This document shows, in pieces, positions 9,543-17,488 of a stretch of 64,000 nucleotides of DNA. Origin of the DNA: Pseudomonas tolaasii NCPPB 2192 (GTDB lineage Bacteria; Pseudomonadota; Gammaproteobacteria; Pseudomonadales; Pseudomonadaceae); contig NZ_PHHD01000001.1 in the NCBI RefSeq assembly GCF_002813445.1, positions 3,038,001 through 3,102,000 of the forward strand, read 5' to 3'. The notes beneath the pieces are model-generated. The model worked only from the letters and a program-made list of their open reading frames with translations, ran no database searches and was not told where the DNA came from. Each line of letters opens with the position of its first letter. Within the stretch, counting starts at the first letter, position 1. The translations under genes were made by a program, and so were the position numbers.

Positions 9543-9688
9543 CTCTTGACAGGCTGCGCGGAATGTTGACAAAGCAACGCCCGAAGCCTCGATTTTAGTA
9601 CGTTCGGCGCCCATGACGGTGTCGTCCCACAATTATTCAGATGATGGTCAAGCACCATCCACAGTGTCCCGATTGAGGTTTTACTGCC

Positions 9689-10321
9689 ATGGTTCGTCGC
9701 ACCAAAGAGGAAGCTCAGGAAACGCGCAGCCAGATTCTCGATGCCGCCGAGCAAGCCTTCTATCAGCGCGGCGTCGCGCGCACCACGCTGGCGGACATCG
9801 CCACGTTGGCCGGCGTGACGCGTGGCGCCATCTATTGGCACTTCAGCAACAAGTCCGACCTGTTGCAGGCGCTGCTCGACACGCTCCACGAGCCCCTGGA
9901 CGACCTGGCCCGCGCCAGTGAAAGCGAAGACGAAGTCGACCCGTTGGGTTGCATGCGCAAGCTGTTGATTCGTCTCTATCATCAAGTGGCCCTGGACCCG
10001 AAAACCCGGCGCATCAACGAAATCCTGTTTCATAAGTGCGAGTTCACCGATGAAATGTGTGACATGCGGCGTCAACGTCAGACCCACAGCCTTGAATGCA
10101 ACCTGCGCATCGGCCTGACATTGCGCAACGCGGTCCATCGCGGGCAACTTCCGGAAAACCTGGACACCACGCGGGGTGCGGTGTGCATCCATGCCTTTAT
10201 CCACGGGCTGATTGGCCAGTGGCTGCTGGTACCTGACAGCTTCCAGCTGCACCAGGACGCCGAGCGTTGGGTGGATGCAGGGCTTGACATGCTGCGCCTG
10301 AGCCCCAGCCTGCGCAATTAA
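9689..10321 (+). CDS. emhR: TetR-family repressor of the RND pump (EmhR/TtgR type)
   Basis: 210-residue ligand-responsive repressor, divergent from emhABC. N-terminal helix-turn-helix residues 10-55 with the typical TTLADIATLAGVTRGAIYWHFSNKSDLL; the C-terminal region matches the TtgR/MexR-type ligand-binding domain (FHKCEFTDEMCDMRRQR). It opens MVRRTKEEAQETR, as TtgR/ArpR/EmhR do. Family knowledge: hydrophobic antibiotics and plant phenolics release it from the shared operator. Confidence 0.93.
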   Translation: MVRRTKEEAQETRSQILDAAEQAFYQRGVARTTLADIATLAGVTRGAIYWHFSNKSDLLQALLDTLHEPLDDLARASESEDEVDPLGCMRKLLIRLYHQVALDPKTRRINEILFHKCEFTDEMCDMRRQRQTHSLECNLRIGLTLRNAVHRGQLPENLDTTRGAVCIHAFIHGLIGQWLLVPDSFQLHQDAERWVDAGLDMLRLSPSLRN

Positions 10322-10471
10322 GACAAAATGCGTAATTGCGTCCAGTTGTGTCAACAGTAAAGTCCAGAGACAGTCAATCGTCCCTTTGCCTTATTGGTGG
10401 GGTGACTTTATATACGGGCTGGCGGAGGGTTGATAGGTAGCCGCCTAAGTATTTTGTAGCAATATTGTTGC

Positions 10472-10642
10472 AAGGCTGTGAAGGAATGTTTCCTGACCTT
10501 CGTACGATCGTTCCCACGCTCTGCGTGGGAACGCATCCTGTGACGCTCCGCGTCACGCTTTGGGTGCGGACGCAGAGCGTCCAGGGCGGCATTCCCACGC
10601 AGAGCGTGGGAACGATCCATAAGGCTGTGAAGGAATGTTTCC
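10472..10642. repeat. Palindromic repeat cassette flanked by a 22-bp direct repeat
   Basis: Perfect direct copies of a 22-base sequence beginning AAGGCTGTGAAGGAATG lie at 10472-10493 and 10621-10642. Between them are inverted copies of GTTCCCACGC-TCTGCGTGGGAAC (about 10508-10531 and 10591-10614) and an inner pair around GACGCTCCGCGTC and GACGCAGAGCGTC. The GTTCCCACGCTCTGCGTGGGAACG family is a second dispersed repeat of fluorescent pseudomonads, distinct from the REP copies elsewhere in the window. The rest of this 383-base gap holds only the terminator at 10654. Confidence 0.8.
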
Positions 10643-10653
10643 CAGCGCCCATG

Positions 10654-10687
10654 AAAAAGCCCCGGTTCCTGCGAACCGGGGCTTTTT
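10654..10687 (-). terminator. Rho-independent terminator after the ene-reductase operon
   Basis: AAAAAGCCCCGGTTC, a 3-4 base loop, then GAACCGGGGCTTTTT: a 10-bp GC-rich stem with T runs on both sides. It sits 17 bases past the ene-reductase stop and can also stop transcripts coming from emhR. Confidence 0.9.
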
Positions 10688-10704
10688 CGTTTCAGCTTTT
10701 TACA

Positions 10705-11760
10705 TTACAGCGCCAGTGTCGGGTAGTCGATATAACCGACCGGGCCTTTGCCGTAGAAGGTTTCCGGGTGCGGTTCGTTCAGCGGTGCATCGGCCTTCAA
10801 ACGAGCCGGCAGGTCCGGGTTGGCAATGAACGGTACGCCGAAGGCGACCGCATCTGCCTTGCCGGCGGCCAGCCACGCATTGGCGCTGTCTTTGGTGAAG
10901 CGCTCGTTGGCGATGTACGCGCCGCCAAAGGCTTTCTTCAGTTGTGGGCCGAGGCTGTCGCCGGCTTCTTTCTCGCGCGAGCAGATGAAGGCGATGCCGC
11001 GCTTGCCCAATTCGCTGGCGACGTAGGTGAAGGTTTCCGCCAGGTTGTCGTCGCCCATGTCGTGGGAGTCGGCGCGTGGTGCCAGGTGCACACCTACGCG
11101 GCCTGCGCCCCAGACCTCAATGGCGGCGTCCGTCACTTCCAGCAGCAGGCGTGCACGGTTTTCCAGGGAGCCGCCGTAGTTATCAGTGCGCTTGTTGGTG
11201 CTGCTTTGCAGGAACTGGTCGAGCAGGTAGCCGTTGGCGCCGTGGATTTCCACGCCGTCAAAGCCTGCAGCCTTGGCATTTTCGGCACCGGTGCGGTAAG
11301 CGTCGACAATGTCGGCGATTTCAGCGGTTTCCAGGGCGCGCGGGGTCGGGTAGTCGGCCAGTGGGCGTACCAGGCTGACGTGGCCCTTGGGCTGGATCGC
11401 GCTCGGTGCCACCGGGCTTTCGCCGTTCAGGTAGGACTCATGGGAAATACGCCCCACGTGCCACAGTTGCAGGAAAATCTTGCCGCCGGCGCCGTGAATG
11501 GCCTTGGTCACATTGGCCCAGCCGCGGACCTGGTCGTTGGACCAGATGCCTGGGGTGTCCGGGTAGCCCACGCCCAATGGCGTTACGGAAGTGGCTTCGC
11601 TGAGGATCAGCCCGGCGGAAGCGCGTTGTACGTAGTACTCGGCCATCAGCGAGTTGGGCACGCGGCCTTCATCGGCGCGGCAACGGGTCAGCGGCGCCAT
11701 GATGATGCGGTTGGACAATTCCAGGTCGCCCAGTTTGATCGGATCGAAAATAGTCGTCAT
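10705..11760 (-). CDS. Old Yellow Enzyme family alkene reductase (NemA-like)
   Basis: FMN-dependent NAD(P)H ene-reductase, 351 residues, TIM barrel. Visible motifs are N-terminal IIMAPLTRCRA, substrate-binding HGANGYLLDQFLQSSTNKRTDNYGGS near residues 180-205 with the His/Asn pair and the proton-donor Tyr, and GRVGVHLAPR. The family reduces N-ethylmaleimide, 2-cyclohexenone and nitrate esters. Third gene of an arsR-MFS-reductase operon (31-base gap to the transporter), which suggests a detoxification unit for reactive electrophiles. Confidence 0.9.
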   Translation of the reverse strand: MTTIFDPIKLGDLELSNRIIMAPLTRCRADEGRVPNSLMAEYYVQRASAGLILSEATSVTPLGVGYPDTPGIWSNDQVRGWANVTKAIHGAGGKIFLQLWHVGRISHESYLNGESPVAPSAIQPKGHVSLVRPLADYPTPRALETAEIADIVDAYRTGAENAKAAGFDGVEIHGANGYLLDQFLQSSTNKRTDNYGGSLENRARLLLEVTDAAIEVWGAGRVGVHLAPRADSHDMGDDNLAETFTYVASELGKRGIAFICSREKEAGDSLGPQLKKAFGGAYIANERFTKDSANAWLAAGKADAVAFGVPFIANPDLPARLKADAPLNEPHPETFYGKGPVGYIDYPTLAL

Positions 11761-11791
11761 GGGATAACAGCCTTCTCTTTAAGTGGATTGA

Positions 11792-12958
11792 TCAGTTGGT
11801 CGCAGGGGCCAGGTCGGCATCGCCGCCCTGACGGAAAGTAATCAGGGTCACCAGCAGCGCCAGGATCGCCAGGGCAGCCGCGGCCAGCGGCACGCTGGTC
11901 AGGCCGAAACCGTGGGCAATCACTGTGCCGCCAACCCAGGCGCCGAGGGCATTGCCGATGTTGAAGGCGCCGATGTTCAGGGTGGACACCAGGTTCGGTG
12001 CCGCCTTGCCGAAGGTCACCACGTTGATCTGCAATGCAGGCACGGCGGCAAATGCGGCGGCTGCCCACAGGAACAGGGTGATTTCAGTCGGGATCACCGC
12101 GGCGCTGGTCCAGGTCAGCAGGGTGGACACTACCGCCATGCTGATGAACACGCCGATCAGGGTGGCAGCCAGGCGTTTGTCTGCCAGCTTGCCGCCAATG
12201 ATGTTGCCCACGGTCAGGCCCAGGCCGATCAGCAGCAGGGTCCAGGTCACGCCCTTGGGCGACACGCCGGTGACATCGCCCAGCAACGGCGCGACGTAGG
12301 TAAAGAGGGTGAACATGGACGCGGAGAACAGCGCGGTCATGGTCAGCGACAGCCAGATGCCGGCGCCCTTGAGGGCCTTGAGTTCGGCGCGCATGTCGAG
12401 TTTTTCTTCGTCACGCTTGGCCGGCAGGAAGCGGATCAGGCCGATCAGCGCGATCACGCCGATCACCGTCACGGCCCAGAAGGTCGAACGCCAGCCGGCC
12501 TGTTGGCCCAGTGCAGTACCCAATGGCACGCCGAGCACGTTGGCCAGGGTCAGGCCGGTGAACATCAAGGCCACGGCCGAAGCACGTTTGTTGGCCGGCA
12601 CCAGGTTGGCGGCGACTACCGAACCGATACCGAAGAAGGCACCGTGGCACAGGGCGGTGACCACACGAGCAAACATCAGCACGTTGTAGTCACTGGCCAG
12701 GGCGCAGAGCAGGTTGCCGATAATAAAGATGCCCATCAACGCTACCAGGGCGGCCTTGCGTGGCAGTTTGGCGGTGGCCAGTGCCATGAACGGTGCGCCG
12801 ATGGCCACGCCCAGGGCGTAACCGGTGACCAGCCAGCCGGCGCCGGGAATCGATACACCCAGGTCCGTCGCCACGTCGGGCAGCAAGCCCATGATGACGA
12901 ACTCGGTGGTGCCGATGGCGAAGGCGCTCAGGGCCAGTATGAGGAGCGAGAGGGGCAT
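11792..12958 (-). CDS. MFS efflux transporter (AraJ/NepI type)
   Basis: 388-residue 12-helix drug/sugar proton antiporter (DHA1 group). The start MPLSLLILALSAFAIGTTEFVIMGLLPDVA is the standard first helix of this subfamily; an upstream in-frame extension would run into arsR. The motif-A-like loop APFMALATAKLPRKAAL follows helix 2. It lies 13 bases after the arsR gene and 31 before the ene-reductase, so the three are probably co-transcribed. The substrate is unknown; context points to an electrophile or its reduced product. Confidence 0.88.
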   Translation of the reverse strand: MPLSLLILALSAFAIGTTEFVIMGLLPDVATDLGVSIPGAGWLVTGYALGVAIGAPFMALATAKLPRKAALVALMGIFIIGNLLCALASDYNVLMFARVVTALCHGAFFGIGSVVAANLVPANKRASAVALMFTGLTLANVLGVPLGTALGQQAGWRSTFWAVTVIGVIALIGLIRFLPAKRDEEKLDMRAELKALKGAGIWLSLTMTALFSASMFTLFTYVAPLLGDVTGVSPKGVTWTLLLIGLGLTVGNIIGGKLADKRLAATLIGVFISMAVVSTLLTWTSAAVIPTEITLFLWAAAAFAAVPALQINVVTFGKAAPNLVSTLNIGAFNIGNALGAWVGGTVIAHGFGLTSVPLAAAALAILALLVTLITFRQGGDADLAPATN

Positions 12959-12971
12959 TTGGGTTTCCTTG

Positions 12972-13301
12972 TTACAGCGCCGGTGCGCTGATATCTGGTT
13001 TGAGCTCGGTGATGAGCGCATCGAGGAAGGCCTGAATGGTTTCCTCGTTGCGCTTGAAAAAGTGCCACTGCCCGGCCTTCTGGCTGCTGATCAAACCCGC
13101 CCGTTGCAGCGTGGCCAGGTGGGCCGACACGGTTGACTGCGACAAACCGCAGCGCTGGTCGATTTGCCCGGCGCAGATGCCGTACTCGTGGTTGTGCACT
13201 TGCTCGGGGAATTGCACTTTCGGGTCTTTCAGCCAGGTGAGGATGTCTCGTCGTACTGGGTGTGCCAGGGCTTTTATTATTTCGTCGAGGTCGATGGACA
13301 T
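12972..13301 (-). CDS. ArsR-family repressor
   Basis: 109-residue winged-helix regulator. The DNA-reading helix is in RCGLSQSTVSAHLATLQRAGLI (about residues 50-72). Two Cys are visible, at YGICAG and QRCGLS near the recognition helix, which could act as redox or electrophile sensors, but the canonical ELCVCD metal motif is absent. It heads the operon with the MFS pump and OYE. An 11-bp inverted repeat upstream is the likely operator. Confidence 0.88.
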   Translation of the reverse strand: MSIDLDEIIKALAHPVRRDILTWLKDPKVQFPEQVHNHEYGICAGQIDQRCGLSQSTVSAHLATLQRAGLISSQKAGQWHFFKRNEETIQAFLDALITELKPDISAPAL

Positions 13302-13362
13302 GGCGGTTGCTCGGTTTCGTAAAGCGTTATATCGCGATGAGGCGAACTTTAAATCGGTCTAT

Positions 13363-13416
13363 CCCGATATACCAATATGATTTTGGTCTTAATCCAGAAT
13401 GAATCGGTATATCGGG
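13363..13416. promoter_or_regulatory. Inverted-repeat operator upstream of arsR
   Basis: CCCGATATACC at 13363-13373 and its perfect complement GGTATATCGGG at 13406-13416, 32 bases apart, in the divergent region between arsR and acpH. A related TTATATCGCGA lies at 13328. Position and symmetry suit autoregulation by the ArsR protein. Confidence 0.6.
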
Positions 13417-13455
13417 TTATAACGATACGTGAATGGCAGTGATAGACTGCGCGCC

Positions 13456-14040
13456 ATGAATTATCTCGCACATCTGCACCTGGGCGGCCAACTTCCTGCG
13501 CAACTGCTGGGCAGCCTCTATGGCGATTTTGTCAAAGGCCGCCTGCAGGGCCAGTTCAGCCCGCAAATCGAGGCGGCGATCCAGTTGCACCGTTCGATCG
13601 ACCGCTTCACCGACAGCCACCCGCTGGTGGGGGAGGCGCTGTCGCGCTTCAACCTGACGCGCAAGCGCTACGCGGGGATCGTCCTCGATGTGTTTTTCGA
13701 CCATTGCCTGGCGCGGGATTGGGCGCTGTATGCAGACCAGCCATTGGAGCGCTTCACCTCGCAGGTGTACCGCGTGCTGGCGGCCGAACCGCAGTTGCCG
13801 GGGCGGCTGGCGCAGATTGCGCCCTGGATGGCGGCGGATGACTGGCTGGGCTCGTATCGTGATTTTGCGGTGATGGAGCAGGTGCTGCGCGGGATTTCGC
13901 GGCGGCTGTCGCAACCGGAGGAATTGGGGTTTGCGATGCAGGAACTGCGCGAGTTGTATGAGCCGTTGAGTGCAGACTTTCGGATTTTCTATCCCGAGCT
14001 ACAGAAGTTTGCACAGGCCCAACTGACTGCCGGGATCTAA
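13456..14040 (+). CDS. acpH: Acyl-carrier-protein phosphodiesterase
   Basis: Removes the 4'-phosphopantetheine arm from ACP; metal-dependent HD-like helical enzyme, 194 residues, the family length. Start ATG 13456 gives MNYLAHLHLGG, the conserved AcpH N-terminus. Metal-site blocks GSLYGDFVKGRL, HRSIDRFTDSHP and the mid-protein VFFDHCLARDW are all present. Monocistronic by layout: divergent from the arsR operon and ended by a REP. Confidence 0.92.
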   Translation: MNYLAHLHLGGQLPAQLLGSLYGDFVKGRLQGQFSPQIEAAIQLHRSIDRFTDSHPLVGEALSRFNLTRKRYAGIVLDVFFDHCLARDWALYADQPLERFTSQVYRVLAAEPQLPGRLAQIAPWMAADDWLGSYRDFAVMEQVLRGISRRLSQPEELGFAMQELRELYEPLSADFRIFYPELQKFAQAQLTAGI

Positions 14041-14041
14041 A

Positions 14042-14130
14042 TGTGGGAGCAGGCTTGCCTGCGATAGCAGTCTGTCAGTTGAAAGAAATGTAGCTGACCC
14101 ACCGCTATCGCAGGCAAGCCAGCTCCCACA
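14042..14130. repeat. REP doublet
   Basis: TGTGGGAGCAGGCTTGCCTGCGATAGC and its inverse GCTATCGCAGG...CTCCCACA with a 36-base spacer. It is essentially the whole gap between the convergent stop codons of acpH and olsA. Confidence 0.88.
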
Positions 14131-14132
14131 TT

Positions 14133-14924
14133 TTAAGCAGCGAATGCAGGTCTGGCGCCTACCTGTTCTGCTTCCGGCACCGGTCCAAACAACACTTTCT
14201 GCACCGCCTGCTGTGCCTGGAACGCCAGCGCCGCGCGTTCCTGCCCGGCGCAGGCAATCGGCTTGAGCACATGAATTTCCACATCGCCCTGGTCATTGCC
14301 AAACAACCGCATCAGGTGCGAGAGCAAATCATCATCGCCAATAAACGGTGCCAGCGCGTCCACTTGGCCGTCGCGCAAATAACGGATCGCCACCGGTTGC
14401 AGCGAAACATTCGCATCAATCGCACTGGCCAGCAAACGCCCGTGGAACGTGCGCAGGCTGCGCCCGTCGGTGGTGGTGCCTTCGGGGAACATCAGCAACG
14501 GATGCTGTTGTTCCAGATGACGGGTCATCTGTTTGCGGATCAATTGGCTGTCGCCCGAACCGCGGCGGATAAACAGGCTGCCGGCCTTGGCCGCCAACCA
14601 GCCGGCCACCGGCCAGGTGCGCACTTCGGCCTTGGACAGAAACGACATCGGCGCCACCGCGCCCAGCAGTGGAATGTCGGTCCAGGACACGTGATTGCTC
14701 ACCCACAGCATCGGCTGCGTCGGCAGTTCACCGTGAACCGTGACGCGAAAGGGCAGGGCATTGGTCAGCCGCGCCATGAAAAACCGCGACCAGCGCTGGC
14801 GTCGCACCATCGAGTTGGCAATGCCCAATCGCTCGAACAGGCCGAACACACTGGCCATGCTCAAGCCCAACGCTACCACCAGCAGCACGCGGGCAATGCG
14901 CCCGTACACCCGCAGGCGGCTCAT
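14133..14924 (-). CDS. olsA: Lysophospholipid (lyso-ornithine-lipid) acyltransferase
   Basis: PlsC-family O-acyltransferase, 263 residues, predicted to complete ornithine lipid by acylating lyso-ornithine lipid. One N-terminal membrane helix (VLLVVALGLSMASVFGLF), the catalytic HX4D in SNHVSWTDIPLLG, and the acceptor-binding FPEGTTTDG. Start ATG 14924 overlaps the olsB stop by one base (TAATG), which decides the start and couples translation. Assignment as OlsA rests on olsB next door; alone it could be any 1-acyl-G3P acyltransferase. Confidence 0.88.
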   Translation of the reverse strand: MSRLRVYGRIARVLLVVALGLSMASVFGLFERLGIANSMVRRQRWSRFFMARLTNALPFRVTVHGELPTQPMLWVSNHVSWTDIPLLGAVAPMSFLSKAEVRTWPVAGWLAAKAGSLFIRRGSGDSQLIRKQMTRHLEQQHPLLMFPEGTTTDGRSLRTFHGRLLASAIDANVSLQPVAIRYLRDGQVDALAPFIGDDDLLSHLMRLFGNDQGDVEIHVLKPIACAGQERAALAFQAQQAVQKVLFGPVPEAEQVGARPAFAA

Positions 14925-15679
14925 TACATGGCCGCCTTGAAGTGGCGGGCGTAACGCGGGCACAACTCGTCGCGCTTGAGCAGGATGAACACGTCGGCGA
15001 CCTGGAAGTCTTCGTCCCAGCACGGCTCGCCGCAGATCTTCGCGCCCAGGCGCATGTAAGCCTTGAGCAGCGGCGGCATTTCGGCGATGACGTTGGATGG
15101 CAAGTCGAGTGCCGGCAGCGGTTTTTTCGGCTCGGCGCGCAGGTGTTCGTTGCACAGGTAGCGTTCGCGCAGGCGCTGCATGATCGCGTGGGCCTGGACG
15201 CCACCGTCGTGCATCGGGATGCTCGCGCAGCCCATCAGGTAGCTGTAGCCGCCCTGGTTCAACACTTCGGCCAACTCGCCCCACAATACGGCGATGGTGC
15301 CGCCGTTGCGGTAGGCTGGGTCGACGCAGGTACGGCCGATCTCCAGGATCGGGCCCTGCAAGTGCAGCAAACCGTGCAGGCTGAATTCTTCTTCGCTGTA
15401 GAACCGGCCCAGGGTGCTGGCGGCCTGGTGGTCCAGCAGGCGGGTGGTGGCCACCAGTCGACCGCTGTTCATATCCCGCACGCCGATATGGCTGCAGTGA
15501 ACATCATAATCATCCATGTCCAGACCGTGTTCTGCGCCCTTCAGCTTGGCGTTGAACTCGCCGCTGAAAACGTTGAAACGCAGGGCCTGGGCTTCCTGCA
15601 AGGCCTTCGCGCCGATCAGGCGTTCGGCTTGCAGGCGGCGTTCATTGCCGGTGTCGCTGATGCGGGCGATCTGAGTCAT
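14924..15679 (-). CDS. olsB: L-ornithine N-alpha-acyltransferase
   Basis: First step of ornithine lipid synthesis: transfers a 3-hydroxyacyl group from ACP to ornithine. 251 residues, GNAT-like hemolysin/OlsB family. Conserved blocks: ALRFNVFSGEFNAKL, DMDDYDVHCSHIGVRD, ILEIGRTCVDPAYRNGGTI, LMGCASIPM and the C-terminal GAKICGEPCWDEDFQVADVFILL. Start MTQIARI at 15679 fits the family. Upstream Pho-box-like repeats suggest induction by phosphate starvation, when ornithine lipids replace phospholipids. Confidence 0.93.
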   Translation of the reverse strand: MTQIARISDTGNERRLQAERLIGAKALQEAQALRFNVFSGEFNAKLKGAEHGLDMDDYDVHCSHIGVRDMNSGRLVATTRLLDHQAASTLGRFYSEEEFSLHGLLHLQGPILEIGRTCVDPAYRNGGTIAVLWGELAEVLNQGGYSYLMGCASIPMHDGGVQAHAIMQRLRERYLCNEHLRAEPKKPLPALDLPSNVIAEMPPLLKAYMRLGAKICGEPCWDEDFQVADVFILLKRDELCPRYARHFKAAM

Positions 15680-15762
15680 GGCGAATCTCCGAGTGCCGGC
15701 CACATACCGGCCGGTCGACTTGTTTGTCCAAACTCAGGCTATGTAGGCTCGGTGTCAGCTCC

Positions 15763-15791
15763 ATGAAGTTACGGTGACGGTTGGATGACAG
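15763..15791 (-). promoter_or_regulatory. Pho-box-like repeat upstream of olsBA
   Basis: Read on the minus strand: CTGTCAT (15791-15785), CCGTCAC (15780-15774) and ACTTCAT (15769-15763), each separated by 4 bases, i.e. 11-bp periodicity as in PhoB direct repeats. A -10-like TACATA follows 17 bases after the third repeat. PhoB control of olsBA has been described in Pseudomonas, so this is a plausible functional site. Confidence 0.65.
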
Positions 15792-15841
15792 GGGTTTGGG
15801 CATCTGCGTTACCCGGATAACGGCGGTGCCCCGCCAGCAAA

Positions 15842-15875
15842 CCGTAACAAAACCGTCATCCACCTCGTCTAGCCT
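15842..15875 (+). promoter_or_regulatory. Pho-box-like repeat upstream of the serine hydrolase gene
   Basis: CCGTAAC (15842-15848), AAAA, CCGTCAT (15853-15859), then a weaker CTCGTCT at 15864. TAGCCT at 15870-15875 lies 10 bases after the second repeat, the distance of a PhoB-dependent -10. It is arranged back to back with the olsB-facing repeats. Confidence 0.6.
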
Positions 15876-15912
15876 CGCGGGCACGAATGCCCCCTTGATT
15901 GAGTTAGCGTCC

Positions 15913-16995
15913 ATGCTCAGAGGCTTGCTGTACGTCGCCCTACTGTTTGTCACACTGACAGCCCACGCCGACACCTGGCCCGACAAGGACTGGGCCAAAG
16001 GCACTCCACTCACCGGCCCCGCGGTCGACGCTCTGGACGCCTACGCATTCCCGCCGCGTGACGACGCCACCCGCCAAGGCGTGCGCACTGACGCGTTGCT
16101 GGTCATTCGCGACGGTCAAATCATCTACGAACGCTATGGCGCGCCCACCACGGTCAGCACGCCACACCTCACCTGGTCTGTCAGCAAAAGCATCATGGCG
16201 ACGGTATTGGGCGTGGCCTATGGCGAAAACCGCTTCAAACTCACCGACCCCGCCGCGCGCTTTTACCCGCCGATGAAACAACACCCCAAAGTCACCATGG
16301 CCGACCTGCTGCACTGGGCGTCGGGCCTCGACTGGCAGGAAGACTACGAATACGCCCCGCTGAATTCCTCGGTAGTGGCGATGCTCTACACCCGTGGCCG
16401 CAGCGACATGGCCGAGTTCGCGGCCGACACCGAAGCCGCCGCGGCACCGGGCCAGGTATTTCGCTATTCCAGTGGTGACAGCAACATTCTGTCTGCCACC
16501 CTCAAAGGCATGCTCGGCCACAAGGCGTACATGAGCTACCCGTGGGATGCGTTGTTCAAACCGCTGGGCATTCGCAACGCCACCTGGGAAACCGACGCCG
16601 ATGAAACCTTCGTCGGTTCGTCTTATGCCTACCTCACCGCCCGTGACCTGGCGCGCATAGGCCTGCTGATGGCGCGGGACGGCCGCTGGGGGGAGCAGCA
16701 ATTGGTGCCCAAGGATTGGGTCGCCTTCAACCGCAAACCTTTCGATCACTACCAGGCCGGCCAGGACGAAGCCGTCGCCGGTGGGCAATGGTGGCTCAAC
16801 CGCGAAGTGCAGGGCGCCGCCCGACCCTGGCCTGACGCCCCCGCCGACACCTTCGCCGCCCTCGGGCATTGGGGCCAGGCCCTGTTCGTGATGCCCGACG
16901 AACACCTGGTGATCGTGCGTTACGCCGACGACCGCGACGGCACTTACCGCCACAACGAACTTCTCAAACGCGTACTCGCGGCGGTGCAACCATGA
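15913..16995 (+). CDS. Secreted beta-lactamase-family serine hydrolase
   Basis: 360-residue protein of the class C beta-lactamase/penicillin-binding-like family. Start 15913 gives signal peptide MLRGLLYVALLFVTLTAHA with cleavage before DTWPD. The catalytic SxxK is in LTWSVSKSIM (about residues 92-101) and the second motif is YSS in FRYSSGDSN, a YxN variant. A C-terminal LGHWGQALFVMPDEHLVIVRYADD resembles the third catalytic box. Likely an esterase or amidase rather than a drug-resistance enzyme. Overlaps the next gene by ATGA. Confidence 0.85.
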   Translation: MLRGLLYVALLFVTLTAHADTWPDKDWAKGTPLTGPAVDALDAYAFPPRDDATRQGVRTDALLVIRDGQIIYERYGAPTTVSTPHLTWSVSKSIMATVLGVAYGENRFKLTDPAARFYPPMKQHPKVTMADLLHWASGLDWQEDYEYAPLNSSVVAMLYTRGRSDMAEFAADTEAAAAPGQVFRYSSGDSNILSATLKGMLGHKAYMSYPWDALFKPLGIRNATWETDADETFVGSSYAYLTARDLARIGLLMARDGRWGEQQLVPKDWVAFNRKPFDHYQAGQDEAVAGGQWWLNREVQGAARPWPDAPADTFAALGHWGQALFVMPDEHLVIVRYADDRDGTYRHNELLKRVLAAVQP

Positions 16996-17306
16996 TTCGT
17001 CGTCGACCCTTCACCAGTCTCTTCCTGCTGATGTTGCTCGCCTTGCTCGGGTGGATCTGGCACGAGCGCGTCAACCTGCAGGCCTTCCCCGATATCATCG
17101 CGGCGTACACGGCCAAGGAGTACTGCTCGTGCCGTTATGTGGAGAACAACCCGGCCGAGTATTGCCGGGGTTATGTGAAGCAGTACGTGCCCACCAGTGC
17201 GTTCAGGGATAACCCGGAGCGCAGTGAGGTGACGGCGAGTGGGTTGGGCCGTACGCATACGGCGCGTTGGTTAGGCGACCGACAAGGCTGCCGCCTCAAC
17301 CCCTGA
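16992..17306 (+). CDS. Small Cys-containing membrane-anchored protein
   Basis: 104 residues, unknown function. One N-terminal hydrophobic helix (FTSLFLLMLLALLGWIWH) is followed by a soluble part with four Cys (YCSCRYVENN, EYCRGY, QGCRLNP), probably disulfide-bonded in the periplasm. Its ATG overlaps the stop of the upstream serine hydrolase, so the two are translationally coupled and may form one functional unit. Confidence 0.75.
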   Translation: MIRRRPFTSLFLLMLLALLGWIWHERVNLQAFPDIIAAYTAKEYCSCRYVENNPAEYCRGYVKQYVPTSAFRDNPERSEVTASGLGRTHTARWLGDRQGCRLNP

Positions 17307-17319
17307 CACACAAAAAACC

Positions 17320-17406
17320 TGTGGGAGCTGGCTTGCCTGCGATGCGGGCAACTCGGTATTTCAGACAGACCGGGGTGATGTTATCGCAGGCAAGCCAGCT
17401 CCCACA
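17320..17406. repeat. REP doublet
   Basis: Inverted REP cores TGTGGGAGCTGGCTTGCCTGCGATGC and TTATCGCAGG...CTCCCACA between the small Cys protein and the yceI-like gene, both rightward. Confidence 0.85.
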
Positions 17407-17488
17407 CAAACCAGTTGCCACATTGGGTTTGCGCCGTTCATGACATTGAGCTTAAGGTTCGGGCAGGTTTTTTGCCCCACGAGTCTTT

